Source: Aptenodytes patagonicus (Eukaryota; Chordata; Aves; Sphenisciformes; Spheniscidae). From it: a stretch of 64,000 nt of DNA. Shown here one piece after another: positions 1 to 13,904 of this stretch (the first letter of the stretch is position 1; the number at the start of each line of letters is the position of its first letter). The position numbers were made by a program, and so were the translations under genes. The stretch lies in contig NC_134959.1 of NCBI RefSeq assembly GCF_965638725.1, positions 11,040,417 to 11,104,416 of the forward strand, in the 5' to 3' direction. A model generated the notes under the pieces. That model ran no database searches. It was given only the letters and a program-made list of their open reading frames with translations, and was not told where the DNA came from.

Positions 1-1237
1 CCCACCAAGCTTCTACCTCCCTTGACTGTTCTCTGTAGTGCCGTTTATCGCACGCTGTCAGCCCTGCCTTTGCTTGCCCGCCTGTCCCAGAAATGCTGGC
101 TGAGCACTCTTCCACTGGGTGCTTCTTCAGCTGTGCCAGACTGCCCTTTTGCCCTCCTCCATACAAAATCCTAAGTCTCTCTCATCACTGGCAAAACTCT
201 TAAGTCTTCCCTCATTTCTCTGATGCTCTGATTTCTCCCCCTCTCCTTGCTCTGCTTTTCCATTATATGCAAGCCCCCTTCACCAGCTCCCTGGCCTGGC
301 CCCTCAGCCTGCTGTCCCCATGCCGTACCACCCCGTGCCTTCAATCCCGGCATCCTCCCCAGGAGGGTGGGGGGGAATGTCTATTCCAATAGACATGCCA
401 GGCCTGGACCATGTTGCCGGGCTCTCTCTGTTTTCTGTACTGTACTCTTGACATGTTTTCAGCCTGATGCAAAGCTCATTCAACCAACAAAAAGAGCTTC
501 TTTGACTTTAATGGATTTCAAATGAAGACTTTAGACTATGTCTCCACAGCAGCACAGAAATAACGACAGTGTTGTGCCGAGATACCCAAGCCAGCTTTAA
601 ACTAATTAGGTTGGATCCCAATAACCATCTAATCATAGAAACAGGGAGCTCAGTACTGGGTAATTTACCCTAATGAGACTGTAAGCTCGTCAAAGGAGAA
701 AGCCTGTGTTTGCTTTAGTCCAGTTCCAATTTAACATCATATGCCCATTGCCTTTTAAGAAACACCTACTATTATTTAAAATCAAACCAGCACGTCAAGA
801 TAATCTTTTGTAGTAATGCAGCTATACAGAGCAACTGTCTAAAACATTCAATGTCTCATGGTCCGTTTTCTCCTCTCTCATCTGCTTTCTGCACACTAAA
901 CAAACATTACATGTACCTATAAAAGCAATGTTTTACAAAAAGACAGGAAATGCAGAGTACAAGAGAATATGTGATTTATCTATCAACTTATTGGGGGGGG
1001 GGCAACAAATCCTTTGTTCCACAGTACACACAGAGACCGCTATACCTTTCCTTGTAAAAAAAATGTAAATGTTGGTGAGTATTATTTTATCCTTTCAAAA
1101 CGCACAAACAAGGTACAGGACTCTCCAGCCAGAAGCATACGTTTTTCCTTTAAAACCAGAGGTAATCACACCTGCAGTCTTCAGACACAGGAAAACCCAC
1201 TAAATTCCATGTAAGAAGAAAAGCATGTTGAGTGGAC

Positions 1238-1259
1238 AAATACAGGGTTTCCTGTATTT
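1238..1259. repeat. Short inverted repeat
   Basis: A perfect 9-bp inverted repeat (aaatacagg / cctgtattt) with a 4-nt loop. No function is implied by the surroundings. Confidence 0.5.
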
Positions 1260-4200
1260 CAGCATGTACTCCAAATTCCAGTTATGCAAAACCTGCAGCT
1301 TAGACTTCACTTCAAACTGTTATTTTCTATCCTACATTTGCATATAATTTTCTGATTTTTTTCCCCATTCTGATTTAAGGAAAACTTTGATTCTGTTTTA
1401 AGTCCATACACAAGTGTCATTGTCACGTTCATTCTGCCAAAATTGTCTGAAACAAGCGCCCACATTTCTGAAAAGAGACGCCTGACTTTTTACAGTGCTT
1501 TGCATTCAGCAGCCACCACTGAAGCCAAAGGTATCTCCATACTCTTGAAAACCAGCCAACGTAAGCAGCAGCCTAAACATGGATTTGGGAGTCTAACTTT
1601 GTGTTTCCAGCTTTGAAAGGCGTGATTTGACTTTACTAAGTACTCCTTAAACCAAATACCATGTGTTCACCACAAATGCCTTAATTCCTGAAAGCAAAGG
1701 GGAAGGCGCAACATTAGAGGAATGTATATGAGTATCTTCCATATGATAACTGTTAGGCCTGAGAAGATTAGCAGCTATCCCTGCAAAAATCAGATCTCCT
1801 CTGAAATAGCAGGCTGTGGGCAAAGGCAGACACAAGTATCAGCATGCTGGCAGAAGCTGGAGAGCTCTGGGCTTGTGTTGCCTTGCCTGATTTTGTTACC
1901 CAAAACTCTTCAGTGCCTTCCCAAAATTGCTTCCTTTCTTTCAACGCGAAGTCAAGGGAAAGCTCTAAACTGAGAATATTTGTGAGTTTTCCATGAGCTT
2001 TAGAAAGAGAAAGTTAAGCCTCTAGCTAGGCTGTAAACAAGTTCCCTCTTGTCCCCCCAGAAAACAAAGTGGAGCTTGTAAGCAACTACCTTAAGACATT
2101 GTACTTTGGAATCGCTCCCTCTCCTCAAGGTGAGACCTGTCACAGGTTCCTAGTGGTTTTGGAGTTCCTGCTCCTCGTCGACTACAGCCTCTCTGATCAG
2201 TGAGAGCCAAAACTTAGGAAAAACAAAAAATGGGCTGTGCTGAAGAAATGCCTGCTAAAACCTAAACATTTCTCCAAAGTTGTGCTTCTCCATTCTCACC
2301 GTCACACAGAAAATGACTCCTACATAGGACCCTGGCCAGCCTGGGACAGCAGCTGTATGACACCAAGTCAGCAGGACCTTACGGACACTGCCACGTCCTC
2401 AGCATGCCCCGCCAGGTTCTTCACATGCTGACACAGGTCAGGGAGGGGAAGGGTTCCCAAATGGCAGAGGCCAAATTCAGAGCTGCTCAGCTTTGTCCCC
2501 CTTGCATCTCCTCAGAGGGGTTTGTGGCAGTCTTGTCAATCTGAATACATTTAATGCTAATACCAGGTGTACAATGAAGAGACATGTCCTACTCATTTGT
2601 AGGATATGCACTATTTACTCCAATATTTCTAGTCTCCCTGAGCAAATACCTCCACTATAACTTCATTTTTTTTTACTGTGTTTCGAATATCCTTCTATGT
2701 TTTTTCTGGTACAAGCAACAGATAATAGATCCGAAGTCTTGAAAATATAGGTTAGGCAAGAATTGTCCCACTGTTGTTTTTTGTTTGGTTGTTTTTTTTT
2801 TTTAACTATAGAAACTCCATTTTCCCCCCTATTTTTTCCAAATTGAAAATAGTAAGGTTTTATTTAAAATTTTTTGGAAAAAAACTGTTCAAATATTTCA
2901 GCAAGCTTATCCTAAACAGTGAAAACCTGTATTTTGTCAGAGCTGTACACATCTTTACAAAATTGAGACTGTTGCATCTATTTTTCAAATCCCATCCGCA
3001 AGGCACTTACATATTTTTAAAATACAGAAATATATGCCAAAAAGATAAAATCATTTGTTTTCTATAATCCTGAATCATTCTCAAGAGCTTTAATAAAGTT
3101 AATGATTATCTGTCTCCATAATTAACATATTGGGCAACGTGCCTCATTTCACCTAATGTTAATGTTTTACTTTTGAGGGAGAAATGTAAGAATGCTGAAA
3201 TAGAACTCTGATTTGCTAATTCCCCTAGTCACACAAACATAAGGTATCAGAGATCAGTTTAAATTAGCAAATTACAATTACATCAAATACAGCTAATAAG
3301 AGACTTAAGTAAATACAGATAAGGGAAAAAAAAATGTGTAACAGTGATTATTTTTTTTTTTTAAGGGGAAAAAAGAGATCTCCCATGGACAGACGAACTG
3401 TATTTTTCTTAGAGTCAAAATGCAGTCAGTTGGCTAGTGGGCAAGGCAAGGTATGTTATAGATCTGACAGATTCTGACAGAAGTATTTCCTACTCCAAGT
3501 GAATCCTAGCAAATACGGTCTGACCATGGCACTGATTTGCCCAATCAAACCATTATGCACACAAAGAAATGCATTTAAATTAGTGGGCTCTACATCAACC
3601 TAAAATCACATCTTTATGGGTGAGATTGCAGGATCAAGAACATGAAAACCAAGTTTTAGTGTTGTTAATGTTGGTGTTCTTGCTACAATGACAGGCTTAG
3701 TAAAATTAGATTAAGTTACATAGCACAACTTGTCAAGAAATATAATTGGGAAGGACAGAAATTGCATGCATTTAATAGTTTGCTTCTGTAGAAATACCAA
3801 ATCTGCTTCAAAATGGGGAATATGAGTCATGTCCATTGCCAGCATTGAAACAGTAATATCTATTGTCCTTGTAAAGCCTTCATTTATACCAGTGACATTA
3901 CTGCACTGTTTTGAGTCTAGAGTTAATACTGGGGCTTAAATGTACTTTGAACTACATTGACACTTGAAGGGAGATAAACACCTGGTTGAGAGAGAAAAGG
4001 CAAGATGATGAAAGCAGCAATTGCACAGCATGCCTCCAGACTGAGTTCAAACTGCGGGGAAAAAATAAAATACAGCCAATCCCCCTGAAACATATTGACA
4101 TAGTGGGTCTCCCCCACCTCTGGCTTGCAATTTTGCTCATTACCTGGAATTGTGTCAGCCTCTATGGACTTATCATAACCTTAATTCTGGTATAACATAA

Positions 4201-7200
4201 GGCTGTTTGGCTGCTTTACAGCTGAATGATCACCGTGGCTGCAATACAAGAGCACAGCCTGCCCACTGCCTCTCCTGCAGTGGCCACATGGCACCTGCAG
4301 ACAGGACCTGGCACAGCTGCACTCCATTCTCCAACAACCCTGCGTAGTCCCAAAGCTTGAATAAACACCAGGGCTCCTACTGCAAGGCAGGGCTGTCCAG
4401 TGCCTGCCATGCCCATCCATGCTTTCCCAGTGTTGGGGGTGGAAGTTGCCTCCCCACTACCCCAGCAAGGTTGCCAATGTTTGAAAATAAGATACTCTTG
4501 TCTCTTCTTTCTCATCCTCTGTCCATCTCAAATGAATACTACAGATTAACATGGAAAACAATCCTGAACTCCCTGAGCAAAATATGGACCAAATGACCCA
4601 GAATACAACACTGAAATTTAATATTTGTGAGTTGAAAGGTAAATTTTTTTGCATTTTTAAATATTAATACCAACTTTAAAATTAGAATTCTTTTTCAGGT
4701 TGATATTCCCAAACACATTTTTCAGATTTTTTTTTTTTTAATTATGTAAAAATGATTCCAGAATTTTTACTTTCTACCCCAATGTGAGTTGGGGTTGCAA
4801 CCTCTTCAGGGACAGACCTTCATAGTTTTGCCCTTCCGTATCCATTATCCTACTACATACTGGCTTGTTTCATAGACTCACTAACGAAAAGTAGGATGAA
4901 ACAGCTCTGTATTTGAGCAGGAGTTTTCTAGTGGGCACCCCTAGATTTTGCAGGAGGGAGTAATGGTACTCAGTTAATCTTTGAGTCCTAAAAGACCCAA
5001 TGTTTGATCTTGGTGCTATGAGACATTTTGCTTCTGGAAATTCTATCTTCTTGAAAAGATACAGAAATGTAGCTGATTTCTAGAGTCAGGAGATTCAATG
5101 AAATTTTTCTTAAATCATTCTCTCCAAATTCTAGATCAAATAATCATATTCTTTCTTCTCTGAATTCCCTTTTCAGTTTGGGTTACTTTCTAGCCTGACA
5201 CTGTTTCAGTCCTAGACACCATGATATGCTGTTAAACAAAGGCTACATCACGCAGCTTGCTGTATTAGTTAATTTTAAATGCCTCTCAGCTTTTTTCCCC
5301 ACAAACTACCTTGGGTGACAAATTCACCTTCAAATTGAAGCTGATAACTATACTTTATCATCCAGTCATTCCTTCAGTTTCATATGTCATCTGGGCCAAA
5401 GATTATAATTTACTATGATGAAGATATTTTAAATAACTAGAGATAGCAGGTGCTGAATATGGTTATTGTAGAGTGAATGCTCAACAATTTCAGAAGTCAT
5501 CCCAAAACTTACATAGAGACATCATAAACATGTACTGCTGGTTGAGGCACATCTATACCCAGCTTTGGTGCACTGCCACAAGCTACATGTTAAATCTTAA
5601 GCTTTACTAAGTCCTGTTTTCCTTGAAAACCCTGTAGATTCTCAGATCCCAAGTTTCTTATTAATTAGTGCTCAAAATTTCCTTCCAGCAGAAGGGAGCG
5701 AGGAAGGTCCCAGCAGGCCGGAGGGAGCCTGGCACTGCGGGAACAGGATTTACCAACCAGCATTACCACCTAGTGGACACAGGCCGCTCCAGTCCTCTAA
5801 TCTCCATCCACACGGGATAACCGAACATCGCCCTTTGGTATTGTATGTATTAATCAACAAGTAAACCGCTGTATCTGTGCTTGGATCATAACTATTTGTT
5901 CTTAGTATGCTGCCACTGCAGCCCCACATCTAATGAACCACAAAAAGACCCATTAAAGCTTCAATCCCGGGATAAATCAAACCTTCCGAAGTTATTCAGT
6001 CTCAGCTTGACGCTGTCATTTTTCAAACTTTTCTTAATGCTTTCTACTTTATATTAAAACACTTAGCATTTCAGAACTCTGAAAAATCCCAAGCTATTCT
6101 TCAAGACTCTGTGTTTTATAAATATATTAAGGGCACTGTTAACATGCTTTGGTTCAAAAGGAAACAAGTGCCCTGTTAAATTTAAAATCACATGAAACTT
6201 AAAGGGAAAAGTCCAAAGTAAAGCATCTGGGACTAGACTGCAAAGCTACTTAGGTACCAGACTCCTGCTGATTTAGGAACCAACATACCTTGTAGACTAA
6301 AGCTGATTTATGATTCCCTCGGGGAATTCTGCGTTTCATCACTGAATTTTCTGTTACCATAACACTTTGTCAACATCCTTATTCCCCCCCTTTGCACCTC
6401 TCCCTGAATTGTTAATCTTCATTCTGCAAAGTCCATTAAAGGACTCTCTTTTTCTTCCATTTCCTTTCATACTGTTTGACTGCTTTGAGTACCTTGAATT
6501 TCTGCTACATTCCAGTCCTATCAGACTCCTGCAATGCCTGTAGGTTTATGGTGTTGTATATATTAAAAGATTAAAGAAATTTAACTAAATCAATTTACAA
6601 CTCCAGATTTTCCTATTTTGGACGTGGCCTATTTTGTCCTGCAGTTCTACAATCCGGGAACCTCTCTCCAGCTGGACTCATTAGTATCCCTCACAACTTC
6701 AGCAGGATTTAGACATTTCTGTCCACTACTGAGATCCCCAAAATCCCTATTTTTCTGCTACCCAATCACTACTCATTTTTCCAATCAGCATCTGCCTTTC
6801 TCCAATGACTGTATTTTATTGCGGAACAGCTCCATGCAATGTCTAAAATTTAGGCAAAAATCCAGTGTTTTAACCAGACAGATAAATCTCAAAAAGAATG
6901 ACCTGCCACTTCTAAATCTGAAAGCTTAGAGAAGCATATCAGGGCATATTTTCCAACTAAAGCCAAGTCTAGCAAGGGATTCAACGGGGACTAAGTGGTT
7001 ACAGAGGTAGATATCTCTAGGAGATGTGCTGTTACAGCGGCCACACAGAAGCACTGAATATTTGAGGAACCTTCAGTCTTTTTTCCATCTGAATGCTGCA
7101 TATTTCTGACTTAGAAGTAATTTTAATTAGAGCCTACTGATCACGAGAAGTAACAGACTGACAGCCCACAAGGCTCCATGGAATGTGACCAAATACAGAA

Positions 7201-10200
7201 AATGAAACTATGTTGAAAATCAAACCAGGTTGTCTTCTTCCCATATGCCATTCTCAGCTGTTGGCCTCATAGCACTGCACCCCCAGGGTCACCTCTCCTG
7301 AAACTGAATCCTGACTGCATGGTGAAGTGATCCTGGCTGCATCCAGAACAGCAGTCTTTCATACAACCTGCCATGTGGCTTTTAATCAGGAACCCTAGAT
7401 GAGGCATGTGTACTAGCAGCAAACAACAGTGCTGTATGTGAAGTTTTGGCTTAGGGCCATGTGCAGCAGGAGAGAGCAGCTCTGCTCAGCCACAGCACAG
7501 GCAATGAAAAGAACACTTTTTCCCCACTGGTGCATGTTAGTCAAACCCAGGGCTGTTTCTAAGATCCTGTTGAGGCTCACAAACTTTCCTCAGTTTCCTA
7601 AATGCAAACTAACCTTCTCTTCCCATTTGTTTTACTTTGCCCCATTAAGTTTAGGTAACTTTATTTTACTGAATACTTTCCTTTAGTTTTGTAGAGTGAT
7701 CGCTCATTTACGTAACTGACTGCAAGACACCACCCCCCTCCCCAAATACAATAGAAATGCATTTTTCTAAATATTTCAGTGAAGTATGATTATTACCTAT
7801 ATTGTAGTAACAGGCAAGGGGCTGAGCATAGCTCTTTGTTAAGGCCATACCAAAACCTGCTCTTTTGATTTAACATGACCGGATAAAAAAAGACAGTTAT
7901 TGCTTGCACTATGTCAAATAACGTATCTAACCACAGGAGTGCTATTCTGCATTAGGGCAGCAGAAACCCCAGTGCTGAAGGAGGAACTGTTTGCGTACTT
8001 GTGTAGAGCAGAAAGCTAATGCTACTAGGCCTTTTGTTTGTGGAACAAAACAAGTATTGTTTCTTTGGGCCCAATCCTGCACCTTTGCCTGAAGACACCC
8101 TTTCAGGCAGAGGAGGTTTCCTGCTAATGGAGACAAAGCCACACAAACCTCTGGAGCATTTGTTTTCTTCACCTGTGAAGATACACGGGGAGATCAAGCT
8201 CAGTGCAACTACAAAATTACCTGTCATATAGTAAAGAAATCGGCTTGTTTTCCTGTGACTGTCCTCAAATTAGCTACATTGCACAGAAGGGTGATTTCTT
8301 ATTAGAAGAAAGGTGCATTTTGTAAAGCGCCTTACTTCTGATATACGTGTGCCAGGATGCCAAAGACTACCATGCATCCACCACAACCCTCACGCCAAAG
8401 ATCACAAGGAGGCTAGTGAGCCTGTTCCAGTTAGTGATGTCACTCTAATCTCTCAGGGAAATAAATTCTATCCAATTAGCAGCTCTGTACCAATAAAACT
8501 GCATCCAAACTGAAGGGGATATATTAATTTCATTGTACTGGTTTAATTAGAGTGGTACAACCTGTGAGCACACAAGATAAAGAAAACACATTTCCTCTTG
8601 AGACAGTGGGGTAAGATTTAATTTCCTTAAAGTCAGCAAAATGACACTGGGGGTGATTGAGGCCCAGTGCCTCTGATAATGAATATTCCTGTAGCTGAAT
8701 CCCCTTGCAGGCCAATTAATTACCTCCATACCCTGCTGGTGCATTCCAAATTTTATTTTTATTTCAAAATCAAAGCTAAATAACTAGAAAAATCATGTGG
8801 CTGAGCCAAACTGTGACTTTATGGGTTTTAATTTTTGAGATTAAAGTGAAGTACAAAGACACACCCAGTCAGCAAAGTCTGGAGACAATAAGATGTAAAG
8901 CAATCCTCCTTCTGACCTCACATTAACACAGAAATCACCCTACAGCATGCAAGTGTCAGCCAACAACGGCACCTACTTATTTCCTGTCAGCTTGTCCCTT
9001 TGATCTAACCTGATCCTTCTTCACTTTATTAAAAAAGTTCTAATCTTTTGTCTTTGATCTCCCTGTAGGATTCTTCAAAGAGCTTCAAATTAGCAAACAT
9101 GCAAACAACAACAAAAAAAGTACACTCTATCTGTATCTGCAAGAAACAATGATGTGGGGAGCCGTTTCCTTCCTCAACACACAAGTTTAATGAGGGGCAG
9201 CATTTTAAAGCCAAAAGATACCATAGTTATCTGTTGTTTGTTGGCATTAGGGTGGATGACAGAGTCCGAGCTTTTTTACTGGGGGGTGGTTTGCTCTGGA
9301 GGTGTAACAAGGCAGCCCAGCAGGGGTAGCAAAAAAGCCATGTGCATACTTCATTCAGCATGCCAGATGAAAGGATTATGTCACATTCAAGACCAACAAA
9401 GAGCTCTGTTTAAGTTTGTACCAGGCTGGAACTGTGGGGCAGCCGTTAAAGACCACCAAGGTTTTAAATAAAACCGGACACTTTTAAGTTTCCTCTAGCT
9501 CTCCTTGCGGTAAATCCACCCAGTATGAAGGGAATGTCAGTATCTCCCAGGAGGAAGATCTCTGAGGCTTTAAAGAGGAAAACAAGTTTAATCTATTTTT
9601 ATATATGCAAACCCTATATGTATATTTTAAATATATATCTATACACGCATATATTTTTTTCTTATTAAAGGTACCATCAAATTTAAGGACATCACCACAT
9701 TAATTTTGTTCCAGCTTAGACTTATTCAATGGCAAAATGTTTTTAGCAAGGAAGAGCATTGCTCTAGGACCTCTTCTACCACGTCAGATAGGTAGCATCA
9801 TTCCTCTCCTATAACTTTAATTTAGCCCCAAAGGTACATGTTCCAAATAAAATTGGTGCTTTTTATTGTTGAATACTGCTCACCTCTGAAAAGAGTTATG
9901 AAGCCAGATACGAAAGACTCTATAGGCTACACTAAGTTCCTTGCATGTGCGTCTGCCTCCTAGTGTGGAGACTTGTTTTTAACTCTCATTCCATGGTGGA
10001 GTATATCTGTAGCCAAGCTGAAATAGTCCAAAATATCTTTGCCAAATAATACAGGTCACCAGAATCCCCTCATAATTGCAGTTAATAATCCCAGGCTCAG
10101 ACCAATGTCTATTGAAGTCAGTGAGACATTTTCACTGGTCCATGAAATCCTAGTTATGAACTGTGAGACAACAAGTCTTCTCAGTAAAATCTCAACCCCG

Positions 10201-12540
10201 TGGAAATATAACTAAGCAGGATTTGACCCAAGCTGGTACACATGTACCTTGGTCAGCAGTCCTTATACCAGGCCCCATACTTCTAAGATTAGAACGGATC
10301 CTCAAGTCCTTCATGCCCTTTTTTCACTTTGTCATCCTAAAACCTACTACGATTACAGGTAGCAAGTATGTATCCTGAGAATTAAACATGACTTAGACAA
10401 TACATCATTTTAACTCTTCTAACTCAATATGATGTAATTTATGTTAAAAGGCTATTGAAGATCAACACTAATACAGTTATTTATGGAGAACTGCAGTGAG
10501 GCTCCAGATGATGCCCTCTTGTAATACTGGTTTTCTTAAGTGGTTCAGGAACACTGTTGCTAAGACTATCCAGCCACGAAGCTATGCCAACAGCCCTTTT
10601 GCTGTCTATGTTAATGTCTATAATGGATTTGGGAGAATAAAGCAAACATTAAAAAGACCTATTAGATAATGTACCAAGAGCAAAAAAGCAAAACTGCACA
10701 GAGATTTGTCTGTATAGTTAGAAAAATGGTATGGCTATAAACACATTTCTTGAAAAGCCTGGAGAGACAGTCCTAAAACGGGCAGCTCTGCTGGCACAGC
10801 AAAGCACTTCAGTTAATCTAGGAGTCCCTACGCAAAATTTCAGAATAAATTAGAGCAACTGTAAGTTGAAATCTTTATGAAAAGTCACACTCAGGGTTTG
10901 AACTTGTCAAACTCATTAACTGCTTAGACATTGGTTACCCACTTTACTGACTTATCACGACAAAAGTGGTGTTTTTAATTAGTGCAAAGCCACACAGGAA
11001 TATTCAACAAAAAACTATTGGAATTGTTACTCTTCCCCTCCTCCCCCGCAGTTCACTAGCACTCAAAATCTGCTATGCTTTTATCCTGTGTGAGAGAGCT
11101 ATTTCTACCAGATACTGTCCTTTGTGGCTGTTGTTAATGATGGAAGGCAGAGCTCAGCCTTTCTAGGGATTGCCACATCCTTGAGAGTGCTCCAGATGCA
11201 TGGTCCCCAGCCAACTTCTTAGCAGGCTTCTTGACATCTAGCTCTTACCTCGGCTGAATCCACCATGCAGCCTGCTTCCAGACTCTGTAAGGATTATCCA
11301 TTCCCCAGCTCCTTCCATTTCTCACAGCCTGGAACAGCCCCGTTCAACAGGGACTGAATGGACAGCCACACTGGGTGTCTTCTCCACATGGGACTCATTG
11401 GTCCACAAGTCTGGGCTCAAAATATTTCCTTAGAGGAAACATTACATAAATCTCAAAAAATACAGTTTAGAGAAATACTGAGAAATGTGTCTACTTATGA
11501 AACCATCAGGTAAAATCCAAATACTGTGACTCTGACAACCTGACTACAAACACTTTTGAGAGTATGCTTTTTGAAATTCCAAGTACATTCAGCAGGTTTG
11601 GGAACTATTGTTTTGTTTTATGAGAACCTCAGAATTTTCTATTTTTCTTCTGTGAGAAAACCCAAAATGAGAGAGAACACAGAAAGGAAAAAATGAGGGC
11701 ACAATAAAGTAATCTGAACGTTACCAGCCCTCTGGAAATGTTTAGCTCTGGGATTATTTTTTATCTGATCTATTTTGACAATCCCCACGTGCCACAAAAC
11801 TAACAAAAACTTGAAAAGCCTCTCTCAAAGAAGAGAGAGTCATGCAGTTACTAGCATTCAAGTTTGACTAAGACAGCAGCTAAAAAGTGTGGTGTTCTCT
11901 GCTGAATTTTCATTAATAATCCAAGTTGCTTAACACTTAACTCTGGAAGCCAAACTGCTTTCTATTTGTCACACTCTGTAGTCCCTAAAATACCATCATT
12001 AACATAGTCTGCAAGCCAGTTGACTTTTATCTACAGAAGAGCTGACGAGATGCATACCCTGTCAACATCCTACTGAAACTTCACAAAACCAAATTTATGC
12101 AAAACTTTAACGCTCTAGAATTCACTACTCTATTGTACACTGTACTTCTCTACCTAACTCTCCAAAATCCCTTTCCTTTTAACAGAAAATAACAGCAGGA
12201 ATTGCCAAAGCAGAGTATTTTTAAGAATGTCTAAATATAAGCACTTTACCTCGAAGAATATAAAGATGAAAATGAATGAACGAGGTAAAACTATCTTCTT
12301 TTTACTTGACTGATCTATACAGACTCATGGCTCAGCTGCTTCAGCACTGATGCTGCAGATCTGCAAGTGCTTTTTGGTCCTCCAGAACAGCAACAGGTTC
12401 AACTGAAGTTCTTGGTATGGCTTCAGAAATTTTACTCATCTTATCCTCCTTCAAGCAGCCTAAGTTCAAACCATTACCATCATTGAATCTGCAGGAACTC
12501 TGCATGTAGTGCTGGATAGTTTGGAAATTAAAACCACCCC

Positions 12541-12564
12541 ATCAGATCAGATCAGATCAGATCA
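12541..12564. repeat. Pentanucleotide microsatellite (ATCAG)n
   Basis: Almost five perfect copies of the unit ATCAG lie in non-genic sequence. It is a simple tandem repeat. Confidence 0.9.
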
Positions 12565-13344
12565 CTGTGAATTGGGCCAAAGGGGATCATTTATTGATTA
12601 TTCCTGTCAAATTCTCTTTAAAGAAAAGGACCGGAAGACACATTCACCGCAACCATAACTCTCAAGAGACGGTCTTTTTAGATCAACTACAATGCAAACA
12701 TATTCTTCCTTTCATCTCATGCCCACACAGTCTATGTTAAGTGCATGCCCAGTAGGAATACAATACAAATTTCACATAATTTTCTTTTAAAATATTAGAC
12801 TTTTTCCTTGAATACAGTAATTACCTTCTCAAGAACTCTTAAAAATATATTCATAGATGAATTTTGACTCTGAAGAGTTATGATGATTATATAGTCAAAT
12901 TAGCATTGCAAGTGTAAAGATGGTATTTTATATACATGTATCATTGACTTAACTACTTACACTGACTGAAGCATCCCCACACTGCATTTCCTCAGAGGCC
13001 TTCAAGAGGAACATACATCTTGCGGCTCATGCACTGGGCTGAGGGTCAGAGATCTTGTTCCAGCTCATGGGTCTGACAAGTTTCTGCTTACCTTAGGCAC
13101 GTTACCTTTCATTCTCTCTTGTAGTACAATACAGTTTCATCAGGGAGCTCAGCCATGCCTGTTACACTTTCCCAATTAGAATTTACTAGGTTGAACCTTC
13201 CCATTACTAGAGCACTATTTATGAAGAAATCTGTTTCGTTCTTGCAGGAATTGGCTGGCTTGATATTATACAGGAGAATTTAAACTGATTCACTGGAGCT
13301 CAAGTACCAGAAACTGAGTCAAAAACATCTTGTGTTTTTTATTC

Positions 13345-13860
13345 AACAGGATGTATGTCACGGCTGAAGGTAAGAACAGCAGTATCGGGTCAGCCCAAGG
13401 ACCTAGCTGGGTCACTATCCGCCTCCAAGACAGCTGTAAGTACATACCCAGGGAAGAATGAGACCTGGGCAGGCATGCAGTTATTTTCTTGGCTCTTAGC
13501 CTCCAACTCGTCACTGAAAGTGACCTCCTGAACCGCATGCGGGTTTTATGCTATCTCATCTTCAGAACGTAGCCACAGTCCATTCCCTTGCATGTTATTT
13601 GTGACCTCTCTGATCATGCCCTCTTCAACCGCTGCAGGGAGGAAATCTCCTTTTAAAGCTTCTTTACCTTTTTTATTCTGTTTGACTACAGCCATGAGTA
13701 GTTATGCCACGGAGCAGTCATTTTCACACTCCGTAAAGGCTAAGGTGATAATTTTGGCATCCAGGTTGATGAACTGCAAGTTGCTGATAAGCAGTGCTTC
13801 GTTTATCCCAGTAATTTCACCACCAATTAGCAAAGAGCATCCGCCCCTAAGGGGCAGTCC
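13345..13860 (-). pseudogene. Coding-like frame with internal stops, unidentified
   Basis: One minus-strand frame reads downward from about 13860. It gives an open segment ending in ...TECENDCSVA, a stop, then about 50 codons (LLMAVVKQNKKGKEALK... to ...LRSEDEIA), a stop, then about 48 codons (NPHAVQEVTFSDELEAK... to ...DPARSLG), then another stop. No frameshift is needed across about 170 codons, and the composition looks protein-like rather than low-complexity. I do not recognise the family. It may be a decayed gene or retrocopy, separate exons of a real gene whose splicing I have not resolved, or chance, since moderate GC content makes long open runs less rare. It lies directly downstream, on the same strand, of the small CpG island at 13.9-14.1 kb. 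Confidence 0.3.
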
Positions 13861-13904
13861 TGAGAGCTCTTACACCTGCAAGGACTCACTGGAGCCAGGG
13901 AGGA

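Larger units (their letters stand above)
1..13290. other. Intergenic region, no gene recognised
   Basis: This AT-rich stretch has only short open frames (105 codons or fewer) with no recognisable domains, no convincing exon pairs and no complete transposable element. It contains a short pentamer repeat at 12541, a small hairpin at 1238-1259, a possible ancient repeat scrap near 10100-10150 and many A/T runs. In human, GPI is followed on the same strand by PDCD2L. I looked for PDCD2L-like peptides here and did not see any, although exons shorter than about 60 codons are easy to miss by eye. Confidence 0.6.

Noticed and set aside
5766..5776. CTCF core match CCACTAGGTGG on the minus strand
   Set aside because: The flanking bases of the consensus do not match and there is no supporting context, so it is not listed as a feature.
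12541..12564. CRISPR-like short direct repeats
   Set aside because: This is a simple pentamer microsatellite without spacers, in a vertebrate genome.
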